A stretch of 64,000 bases of DNA from Okapia johnstoni (taxonomy: Eukaryota; Chordata; Mammalia; Artiodactyla; Giraffidae), in assembly GCA_024291935.2 (NCBI GenBank), contig CM044322.1:66331405-66395404 (forward strand), written 5' to 3'. Below the pieces are notes generated by a model. The model saw nothing but the letters and a program-made list of their open reading frames with translations. It was not told the DNA's origin and did not search any database. This document shows, in pieces, positions 55,265-64,000 of this stretch; the stretch's first letter is position 1; every line of letters begins with the position of its first letter. A program made the translations under genes and the position numbers.

Positions 55265-55385
55265 CTTTATAAGAGCCTTGATATCTGGTGGTAAATGATG
55301 ATGATACCAGTAATTGTGATACAAAATATTTTTGCTTTATACATTTTTTTCTTATGTTATTAAGTGGAAGAATTACTTTAGTATT

Positions 55386-55578
55386 AGTTAGTTGCTCAGT
55401 CTGGTCTGACTTTGTGACCCCATGGACTCCATCAGGCTCCTCTGTCCATAGAATTTTCCAGGTGAGAATACTGGAGTAGGTAGCCTTTCCTTTCTCCAGA
55501 GGATCTTCCCTACCCAGGGATAGAACTTGGGTCTCTTATTTTGCAAACAGATTCTTTACTGTCTCAGCCACCAGGGAT
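55386..55578 (-). mobile_element. Bov-tA-type SINE, antisense
   Basis: 'tagttgctcagtctggtctg', 'cctctgtccatagaattttc', 'gaggatcttccctacccagg', 'tctcagccaccaggga'. Confidence 0.88.
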
Positions 55579-55681
55579 TTATCTTCTTGCTAACATTTTG
55601 CCTTTTAAATGAAAGCTGTCTATCCCACTAGTAAATGTTTTGCTGTAAAGTTAATTTCACCTTCACTGATTGTTTCCCAGT

Positions 55682-56325
55682 CTGATATTGTTAGGTAGGA
55701 AGTTCGATGTGAGCAATGAGGGTTGGCCTAGCCAAAAAAGATTCAAGCTGGTCACTATAAATCCCACCCCAGACAAGCCCCAATGTGGCCCAGGAGAATT
55801 CAAAGATATGCTTCAAAATAACCACAGAGACTCTTCCAGCTCCACCTATGTGCCCTAGGCATGCAGTGAATACAAATTAACCTCAGGGGCTTCTCCAATT
55901 CCTAGACACTTGCCCTTGATGCACAGCTGTGTCCTCAAGTGACCTTGGGTAGCTGGAGCTTATTAAGTGTTAATAAATATTATATATATACATACATCTG
56001 ATTATAACAGACTGAATTATAGAAAAGACATGTGCAGTACAGCATGTTGTTATGTAACTTACAACTGTCAGTCAAAGCTGCCAGTCCATGCCCACCTAGA
56101 TGAATATACAAAAGCCCTGTCTTGAAAACCCTTCTTATCTCATCATTCCATCACCAGTGCTTCTCTTGGCCTGGCCCACGTCTCCCTTGCAGTGTTCTTT
56201 CGGGTTCTTTCCTTAATCAACTTGTTTTAGCCATGAGTAAGGCCTCAGATTCTTCTTTGGGTCCTTACTAAGAACCAAGGCCCACAAGAGAGGATCCTCT
56301 TTTATCCTCCCAAATCTGATAACAA
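55682..56325 (+). mobile_element. Probable class I (gammaretrovirus-like) ERV solo LTR
   Basis: The block starts TGATATTGTTAG and ends near GATAACA. It has a CAAT/TATA-like area ('gaatatacaaaagccctg'), then a C/T-rich R/U5-like part ('tctcccttgcagtgttcttt', 'cttaatcaacttgttttag'). This is the usual layout of ruminant ERV1 LTRs. I could not confirm a target duplication. No internal retroviral genes are present. Confidence 0.5.
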
Positions 56326-56704
56326 TACCAGTAAGTAATAGATCTCAACCTGAGGAGGAGAGAGTTATTTGAGTGCAAAATTTTATTGAAAATACAGCAC
56401 CATGGATCACAATATGAAATCAGATCATACTCAGGAGTGGTGACTGATTATCCCAGATGTCTGCTTACATCTCACATGTTGTGATGCTATCTTCAGAACA
56501 TTTCCTATGGGATTTCTGCAATATGTAATATCCGTAAAAGAAGAACTTGCTACTGCTGTATTGCTTGGTAAAAAAAACCCATCATTATATTTTTTCAGCC
56601 CCATCTTTGGGAAATTATTCCTATTCTTGGGGAGAAAGGTAAAAGAAGACTCTGAGTTGTTTTTTTGCTTATATCTGTCAAGGATACTAGACATCTGGGA
56701 TTCC
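56326..56704. other. Unassigned sequence
   Basis: Short frames on both strands (56431-56694 minus, 56507-56776 plus) without motifs. The plus frame runs into L1. Confidence 0.4.
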
Positions 56705-57512
56705 AGCTCTTTAAATGCTGGAGAGGGTGTGGAGAAAAGCGAACCCTCTTACACTGTTGGTGGGAATGCAAACTAGTACAGCCACTATGGAGAACAGTGT
56801 GGAGATTCCTTAAAAAACTGGGAATAGAACTGCCATATGACCCAGGAATTCCACTGCTGGAGCATACACATTGAGGAAACCAGAACTGAAAGAGACACGT
56901 GTACCCCAATGTTCATTGTAGCACTGTTTATAATAGCCAGGACATGGAAGCAACCTAGATGTCCATCATCAGATGAATCGATAAGGAAGCTGTGGTACAC
57001 ATACACAATGGAATATTACTCGGCCATTAAAAAGAATGCACTTGAATCAGTTCTATTGAGATAGATGAAACTGGAGCCCATTATTCAGAGTGAAGTAAGC
57101 CAGAAAGAAAAACACCAATATAGTATACTAATGCATATATATGGAATTTGAAAGATGGTAATGATAACCCTATATGCGAGACAGAAAAAGAGACACGGAT
57201 GCATAGAACAGTCCTATGGACTCTGTGGGAGAAGGTGAGGGTGGGACAATCTGAGAGAATAGCATTGAAACATGTATATTATCATATGTGAAACAGAACG
57301 CCATTCCAGGTTCAATGCATGAGACAAATGCTCAGGGCTGGAGCAATGGGATGACCCAGAGAGATGAGATGGGGAGGGAGGTGGGAGAGGGGTTCAGGAT
57401 GGGGGACACATGTAAACCCATGGCTGATTCATGTCAATGTATGGCAAAAAAATCCTATAATATTGTAAAGTAATTAGCCCCCAACTAAAATAAATAAATA
57501 AATGAATGCTGA
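56705..57512 (+). mobile_element. L1 LINE 3' end, 5'-truncated
   Basis: Begins at 'aaatgctggagagggtgtgg' in ORF2. It encodes the conserved ORF2 C-terminal words ('[20 protein letters not shown]' at about 56750-56810) and ends with the 3' UTR and (AAAT)n-like tail. Frame is broken by single-base changes (for example after 'gagcatacacattga'). Confidence 0.93.
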
Positions 57513-58145
57513 AAACCTGCTCAATATGTCATTATTAATAATATGCATACTATATTGGATTTAAAAATATCAGCATTACTATAAGTCAAGGAGAAATCGC
57601 GTTAATGTTAGATGGGAAAATGTTTTTATATCACTTTTATAGGTAGATGAATTGACAATAAAATATATAGCAATAATTCTAAGATTCTCATCTTCTCATA
57701 TTAGTCTCAAAGTTCTGTGAATTTTGCTTGTAAATGCATATGTTCCATGTATATAACTTAACTTACTCTAAATTTTCATCCTCATTTTCACCATGTTTTT
57801 GTACATATTGTAAAGAGAAGTTACTTGTACCACATAGCAAATGATTACATTTCAAACACATCATATTGATCTTAGACCTGTGTATTCTGTTGTCAGATTG
57901 TGGGATTGCAGGGATTGCACTTAGTCCTTATGTTCTACTATTACTAATGGGGATGATAAATGTATCATGTGATTAAATTAGGTAATGATTATAATAGGCT
58001 TAGGAACAGAAGAAGATCCTATGTCTATTATATTTCTATTTAATTTATTGTAATATGATTGTTGATTTTTCTTATCTTGCATTTCTGAGGTATTATGAGC
58101 TCATTAAGGAAGATTCTGACTTTTACATAACTTCTTAGGGACAGG
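57513..58145. other. Unassigned AT-rich DNA
   Basis: No gene or named repeat. Confidence 0.4.
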
Positions 58146-58400
58146 TCAGTTCAGTTGAGTCACTCAGTCATGTCTGACTCTTTGCAACCCCGTGGACTAG
58201 AGCACGCCAGAATTCCCTATCCCTCACGAACTCCCAGAGCTTGTTCAAATTCATGTCCATCGAGTTGGTGATGCCATCTAACCATCTCATCCTCTGTCAT
58301 CCCCTTCTCCTCCTGCTTCAATCTTTCCCCACACCAGGGTCTTTTCATCGCATCAGGTGGCCAAAGTATTGGAGCTTCAGCATCAGTCCTTTCAATGAAT
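58146..58400 (-). mobile_element. BovB fragment (minus), left part
   Basis: Antisense BovB 3' end: 'cagttgagtcactcagtcat', 'gaactcccagagcttgttca', 'catcaggtggccaaagtatt'. Interrupted by a BovA insertion. Confidence 0.9.
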
Positions 58401-58513
58401 GGTTTAGTCACTAAGTTGTGTCTGACACTTATGGCCGCATGGGTTATAGCCCTCTAGGCTCCTCTGTCCATGGGATTCTCCAGGCAAGAATACTGGAGTG
58501 GGTTGCCATTGCC
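58401..58513 (-). mobile_element. BovA SINE nested in BovB
   Basis: 'gtttagtcactaagttgtgt', 'ccctctaggctcctctgtcc', 'gagtgggttgccattgc'. The border words caatgaat (left) and caatgagt (right) look like the target duplication with one mismatch. Confidence 0.88.
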
Positions 58514-58690
58514 AATGAGTATTCAGGACTAATTTCCTTTAGGATCAACTGGTTTGATCTCCTTGTATGTTAAGGGACTCTCAAGAGTCTTCTACAATAC
58601 CACTGTTCAAAGCAGCAATTCTTTGACACTCAGTTTTCCTTATGGTCCAACTCTCATATCCTTACATAACTATTGGAAAAACCATAGCTT
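58514..58690 (-). mobile_element. BovB fragment (minus), right part
   Basis: Resumes with 'atgagtattcaggactaatt', 'agggactctcaagagtcttc', 'tatggtccaactctcatatc' and ends at 'ggaaaaaccatagctta'. Confidence 0.9.
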
Positions 58691-60753
58691 ACAGACAGGC
58701 CAGTTTTCATGTAATCTAAACATAAAGCCATGCCTAGTGCTAAAATTGTGTTTATTAATTTTTATAATAAACAGACTCTACCTAGTCAGGTGGTGGTATT
58801 GAAGGCTAATATAATGTATGATAATATTTTTGCAAACTACAATATTCTATACAAATGTATATGTGTATACATATATAAAACACCAAAATTTACCGTGCAA
58901 TTTTCCTATCTAATCCCTAAAAAGAAGGAAAAAAAGGGATATTTTTCTTTCTTCATGAAAATTGTATGAATAATGCTATCAAATTTAAGGCAAATTATGA
59001 AAAAATTCAGAATGAGCTCTCTGGAGAAAATATGCAAAAGCCACCATATGTTTTCTTGTTTTTACCTTTCATTATTCATGAGTCCAGAGGCAGTTTGTTA
59101 CAGACATAAACTCCATATGAAACTGGACAGCTTATTTATTTTCAATAAGGAAAATTGTTGATGCCTCACATTAACAGTTTTTAGTACTTTGAGAAAATGT
59201 TTCCTGAACTCTCTCCTCACCAATACACTTTCTCTCCTGTGATATTATAAGAAAATCATTTTACTAATGCCATATTAAATATGGTTGTTTCATAATTATA
59301 AAAGTCACATATATACATATATGTATTAGGTATCTTAATAATACAGTCAAAATTTTCAAACAGATTTAAAGTATTTGTATTTTACCACTTATACAGCATT
59401 ACCTAGACTTTTACATACCAAGAAAATTATGTAAGTAAAAAAACGTAGCACCTATATTTGACTAATATATTTGGAGATATCCAGGACAACATGACTGCCC
59501 AAAATACATAAAGTAGATTTTTGTGCCAAATTCTTCATGTTTTATGAAACTACTGCTCGAAAAAGAGAAAGAAATTGTGAGCAGGTAGTATTTTGACTGT
59601 TTATTTTATATTATTCTCTGGTTTCTTACCTTTGGCTACCATTTCCTACCAGATGTGCTCTTTATCTTTTATTTTAATTATATATAATTAAATATATATT
59701 ATATATATCTTTTATTTATATATAATATAAATATTAATGTGATCTATATCTTTACTTGGCTTCGTACCTCAGAAAAATATTATTTTATATATTATTTAAT
59801 CACCATGATAAGAAAATATTGTAGAATTAAAGAAAGCAATACTAAGTTAATGAAACATGTAGAAAGTAGTTATTTAATAAATATTAGATACATTAGGTAT
59901 TATTTTAAAAAGAAAAACATTGGGGACCACAAAACCACTTTTAAATTTCTGGTTACAACATATTTGATAGTTACATATGTCTAATAGTCAATAAAATACA
60001 GTTATATCATTATGTATCAGCCTTCTGGTGATAGATGGAATACATCTTCAATATTAAAAATATTCTCAGGATCTGTGCATGACATAGTTCTAAAATTCAT
60101 AGACTTACTAATTTTATACTCTTTTGGAATTAGTTTCATGACAGAATCATAAATTAACAATTAGTCTTAAATACTGGAAGATTGAGAAAAAATCTTCTTT
60201 ATGAAGTCATAGTCCTTAGTTTAGCAGGGTTCATCTTCTGTTTAGGTTAAATGTAGATAACTTAGCCATTATTTTAATCATACTTTTTAAATTTATATAT
60301 TTGGAAATTAGAAAGCCAAATATAAAACATACAGTGAGTGGAATGGCTGTCAATTCTGTTAGAACCCATAACTACTCAGAAATAAACAGTCATTCCTTGG
60401 TCACAGGGGATGATGGAACAGATGTAAATGGAGAGAGGGATTTCATACATAAAACTTGAATAGAATGATGATAAATGTTATGTCTGAATGTTTCTGAACC
60501 CTAAATAAAAATATGACCCAAACTGAAGGAATAAATATGTAAAGTATTCCATAGGAAATAAGAACAGCTTTTATCTTGAAACTTGAGAAAAAATTTCAAT
60601 ATAAATTAATGGAGGGAAGTGATTTATGGGGGGGAGGCTCTGGGAAGGAGCAGTCCTAGAAGTTAAAGGAGCTCTTACCATCTAAAGCTGTTTGCATAAA
60701 TAGGAAACACAGATGCACTTAAAGTCTCCATGAGTTTTCTAACTTACACACAA
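58691..60753. other. AT-rich DNA, no gene found
   Basis: Very AT-rich with TA-runs (59315-59325, 59680-59735). Frames of 60-82 codons occur but are Ile/Lys/Tyr/Asn-rich as expected by chance. No named repeat. Confidence 0.45.
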
Positions 60754-60773
60754 GCACATGTGTGCACGCGCGT

Positions 60774-60824
<51 letters not shown>
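60754..60824. repeat. (CA)n microsatellite with alternating purine-pyrimidine flank
   Basis: About 25 CA units at 60774-60824, preceded by a GC-rich alternating stretch. 60761-60778 is a perfect 18-bp palindrome built around CGCG. Confidence 0.95.
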
Positions 60825-60828
<4 letters not shown>

Positions 60829-61469
60829 CCCATCTCCCCTTTTTTATTCTATGACCAAGATAAATGAACAACTGTGTAGAGACAAGAAAGGAAATCTTCC
60901 TGTTATTTAGAGGTGGGGGTGTATAGGGAAATAAACAGGGCATTTAAATGCTTATCTATTTCCTTGTAATAGTTGCTATCTTAGACTAAGCACTTACACA
61001 TTCTTCAAAGCAATAGCATAGTTCTCATTCCACTGGAGATGCCATACTGTTTTCCAAAACACTCAAAGAGCATGAAAATTAGAGGGAAAAATCACTCTGT
61101 CACAGCACAACACTTTTACAGAGCCTGAAACCCTGTCTTTTTGCATGGGTCTCAACTTCTGCATCCACCTCGTCCTTCAGATTTAGAACACCAACTTGTC
61201 TAGAGCTGTCCTACCACTGGAGTGAGGGCACATGAACCCATGGATTCAATGTAGTGCATCCAATTTATAAACTCAGATTTTAAAATATCAAAAATTTTTC
61301 ATGGTGTATACTAACTCTCCCTAGGACAGGATTTATATTCAGTGCTATGCATTCCACTGAAATCATGTTCTAGTCATGAATCTGCAGCAGTGAGAGCTGG
61401 TGGTTTCTGAAGCGATCAGCATCCTTTTGCAAAGCTCTGCTTCAGGCCAAGGCGTTATAGAGACCGAAG
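60825..61469. other. Unassigned sequence
   Basis: No supported gene or named repeat. Confidence 0.4.
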
Positions 61470-61479
61470 AAAGAGTCCT

Positions 61480-61688
61480 CTAGGGCTTCCCAGGTGGCTC
61501 AGTGGTAAAGAACCAACCTGCAATGCAGGAAGCATGGTTTAATCGCTGGCTTGGGAAGATCCCCTGGAGACGGACATGGCAACCCTCCCCAGTATTCTTG
61601 CCTGGAAAATTTCATGGACTGAGCACCCTGGTGGGCTACAGTCCACCGGGTCACAAACGAGTTGGACACAACTGTGCAACTAAATAAC
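61480..61688 (+). mobile_element. Bov-tA-type SINE with 10-bp target duplication
   Basis: 'gggcttcccaggtggctcag', 'ggcttgggaagatcccctgg', 'agtattcttgcctggaaaat', 'ttggacacaactgtgcaact'. The flanks aaagagtcct at 61470-61479 and 61689-61698 are identical. Confidence 0.94.
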
Positions 61689-61698
61689 AAAGAGTCCT

Positions 61699-62490
61699 TT
61701 AATCTCCACAAAGGAGGGAGAAGGTAATCAGGTTGATAGCAGTCTATCAAAGTTACAACTCTTAATTCTTAGGGAGTTCTTCTTTCCCAAACAAAACTAG
61801 AAATTTCAAACTAAAGACCATTTTAAATTACATTATACTGTTGCTACTCCAATGATCAAATTGGAGAACTTGGGTTCAGGTAGATGTATTTTCTGCATTT
61901 CCAAGAAATAAGAGACTCTTAGCATGCCCGTTAAAGCATTGTGGTTCTTTGGCCTGTAAATTTTTCATTTTCTTCACTATGAGATCTTCAAATTAGAAAG
62001 GAGTGGACATCTGATCTAGAAATTCTGACTGTCTAGTTTCACCGAAATATTTTGCAATAGCTCTTGTTCTTCAAACTCTGTAGCATCAATAGATACTTCA
62101 TTCCAGAAGATTGCAAGTGATAATTTAAGCTTTTATTTATATATTTGTTTATTTATTTATTTGCCACTGGATTACATTTACTTCCACTCTCACAGTTCCC
62201 TGAACAACAAGCCATTACCATCTTTTAATCTAACCAGTTCAGACAACCAATTCCAGATTCACAGCATTAAGGGTCTCTTTCCTGGAACCACCTTCTGTAG
62301 CACATACTTTCTATTTTGTCTCTTTTTGTCCGTGATTAATTTTTCAATAAAACAAAGTGTTATATAATTGATCACATTAATTGTCATATAACTTAACGTT
62401 CTTGTAGTTGTGTAATTGTTTCTCTCATCACTCCTTTAAATATAGATTTAAATGTAGAGATTTTTGTGGTAACTCTTCTGAGGAGGAAAG
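61699..62490. other. Unassigned sequence
   Basis: No supported gene. A (TTTA)n-like run lies at 62132-62160. Confidence 0.4.
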
Positions 62491-62497
62491 TATATAA

Positions 62498-62580
62498 GAA
62501 ATATATATATATATATATACACATGTGTATATATAATGCCTATATATATATAATTCCTATATATGTGTATATACACATAA
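62498..62580. repeat. TA/TG-rich compound repeat
   Basis: Three TA blocks separated by 'cacatgtg', 'atgcc' and 'attcc', each followed by TA runs. Confidence 0.85.
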
Positions 62581-62649
62581 GTATAGTAATTATCCTCTTA
62601 TTTTTGAAGATGATCTAGTTGATAAAATTTTAATTCCAGCATTCTTTTT

Positions 62650-62860
62650 TTGTGATTGCTTAAAATTAATTTTTATTGGAGTATAGTTGATTAAAAATGT
62701 TGAGTTAGTTTCTAATATATAATAAAATGAGTCAGCATACATATATATATAAATAAATATTCCCTCCCTTTTGGATTTCCTTCCCATTAGATCACCACAG
62801 AGCATTAAGTAGAGTTCCCTGTGCTGTACATTATGTTCTTATTAGTTACATTTTAAAATA
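62650..62860 (-). mobile_element. L1 3'-end fragment, antisense
   Basis: 'ttattggagtatagttgatt', 'gagttagtttctaatatata', 'agagttccctgtgctgtaca', 'ttatgttcttattagttaca'. Confidence 0.8.
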
Positions 62861-63065
62861 CATGAAATATTATATTTCAATATCAATGTTATTATTGAGC
62901 AGTCTGATGTCTACCCCAATTCTTGTCACAGTCCCAGATGCATGACACCCTTCGGAATATCAGCTTTGTTGTCTAAAATTGTGGATGGGGAAACAGTTGC
63001 AGGCAAGGCCCTAACTTGTACATATCTCTTCTAGTTTAAATTTAAATCTGGTTAAATTTTATATC
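62861..63065. other. Unassigned sequence
   Basis: Nothing supported before the BovB fragment. Confidence 0.4.
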
Positions 63066-63452
63066 AAATTGTCAACATCCATTGGATTGTAGAAAGAACA
63101 AGAGAATTCCAGAAAAACATCTACTTCTGCTTCATTGACTACACTAAAGCCCTTGTGTGAATCAAAACAAGCTGTGGAAAATTCTTCAAGAGATGGAAAT
63201 ACCAGACCATCTTACTTGCATCCTAAGAAACCTGCATGCAGGTCAAGAAGCAACAATTAGAACTGGACATGGAACAGCAGACTGGTTCAAATTGGGAAAG
63301 GAATACGTCAAGGCTGTATATTGTCACCCTGCTTATTTAAGTTCTATGTGGATTATATCATGCAAAATGCCAGACTGGATGAAGAACAAGCTGGAATCAA
63401 GATTGCTGGGCGAAATATCAACAGCCTCAGATATGCAGATGACACCACCCTT
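63066..63452 (+). mobile_element. BovB reverse-transcriptase fragment
   Basis: Covers the central reverse-transcriptase region: 'ttccagaaaaacatctactt', then frame 63157-63489 ('LHAGQEATIRTGHGTADWF') and the catalytic box 'cagatatgcagatgacacca' at about 63430. A frameshift follows 'gggaaaggaatacgtc'. Cut off right after the YADD-type box by a T-rich sequence. Confidence 0.92.
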
Positions 63453-63459
63453 AGAGCTT

Positions 63460-64000
63460 CTCTTTTATTTTTTTTTTAATGTTCATTAAAGCCTTTATTG
63501 TAAAACCATCTGAAGATATTTAGTAACTGTGAACTATTGACAGTAAATTTCAGTTCCACTTGTTTGAAAAAAAGACTGCTCTGTTGTAGCCAACTAGCTT
63601 TTTAAAGTTTCACCTCAATAATTTGATATAGCTTTTCAGTGATACAAAGGAATGCTTCTCTATCATAGCAAATAAGGTAAATGTTATTTTCTACATTGAT
63701 GACAAAATCCTTTCATATTCCAGGTTGTAAATCTATTTCTAACAGGTTCCCCCCACCTCACACCCCAGCACCAAGGAATCTTTATACTCAAGCCAAAAAA
63801 TACTTTGCAATAAGATTATTTTCAACATACAGAATGATAGTATGCTGTGTCCAGGTAAAGTCATTTAATTTACTAGGTCTTTGTCTTTGTCACCACAATG
63901 AAATTTGCTTCTTTCAAAACTGAAGCTTTATAAGAGTCATATCGAGGTCTTGTTATGTTAGAAGACACTTAAAAAAAAAAAGGTTAGAAACAGTAATGAT
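63460..64000 (-). pseudogene. Probable processed retrocopy (3' UTR), minus strand, continues past the window
   Basis: The plus strand starts with a T-rich run (about 63462-63479), then TTTATT at 63495-63500, whose complement is AATAAA about 15-20 bases before the tail, the normal spacing. The rest has no repeat signature and looks like an AU-rich 3' UTR on the minus strand. It abuts BovB abruptly, as a retroposition would. The parent gene is not recognised, and the 5' end is outside the window. Confidence 0.45.

Noticed and set aside
1..64000. A wholly new defence, mobile or regulatory system
   Set aside because: Most of the window is ordinary ruminant repeats. Apart from the candidate exon array, and the rearranged copy at 44.6 kb, I found no gene set or structure that supports such a claim.

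Overview
This window is non-coding-rich nuclear DNA from a ruminant, most likely a bovid. It is dense in BovB (RTE-type) LINEs, Bov-tA/BovA SINEs that carry a BovB-like tail, CHR-type tRNA SINEs, ruminant L1 pieces and endogenous retroviral LTRs. I cannot separate cattle, buffalo, sheep and goat from this sequence alone. There are no bacterial features, no CRISPR array and no operons. Almost all long reading frames are pieces of BovB or L1.

Layout. 1-20.3 kb is repeats plus unassigned AT-rich DNA: several SINEs, an LTR-like block (about 1.9-2.6 kb), a BovB cleanly inserted in an L1 (7.6-8.4 kb), an L1 split by a SINE (11.7-12.8 kb), a probable minus-strand retrocopy tail (15.3-15.6 kb), and a BovB with an 8-bp target duplication (17.5-18.3 kb). 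20.4-31.6 kb is a tandem array of a roughly 2-kb unit. Each unit carries a pair of very short candidate exons, 71 nt and 25 nt, which add up to 96 nt (32 codons) and preserve frame. The units have since been hit by an L1, two BovB pieces and a SINE tail. 32.0-36.1 kb is a near-complete but broken BovB nested inside an older, oppositely oriented BovB. 36.1-42.3 kb is an L1 plus spacer plus one 66-nt candidate exon, tandemly duplicated; the second exon copy is dead. 43.0-46.2 kb holds two more candidate exons, the second with an in-frame stop, and a possible 3' UTR. A rearranged copy of part of that region sits inside a SINE at 44.6 kb. 46-64 kb is repeats: a split old LTR, a BovB broken by an 1,115-bp solo LTR with a 6-bp target duplication, an L1 3' end, further nested SINE/BovB, a (CA)n tract, and a minus-strand retrocopy running off the right edge.

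The main biological candidate is one plus-strand gene or decaying pseudogene. Its exons join with compatible phases across more than 20 kb: 71-nt (phase 1 to 0), 25-nt (0 to 1), 71, 25, a 68/25 pair, 66 (1 to 1), 86 (1 to 0), then a terminal exon with a stop. The predicted product is short, acidic and Glu/Ser-rich. I see no diagnostic domain and do not recognise it. The copies at 26.5-30.3 kb are disabled by a stop codon, a lost donor and a lost acceptor, so birth and death of internal exons is visible directly.
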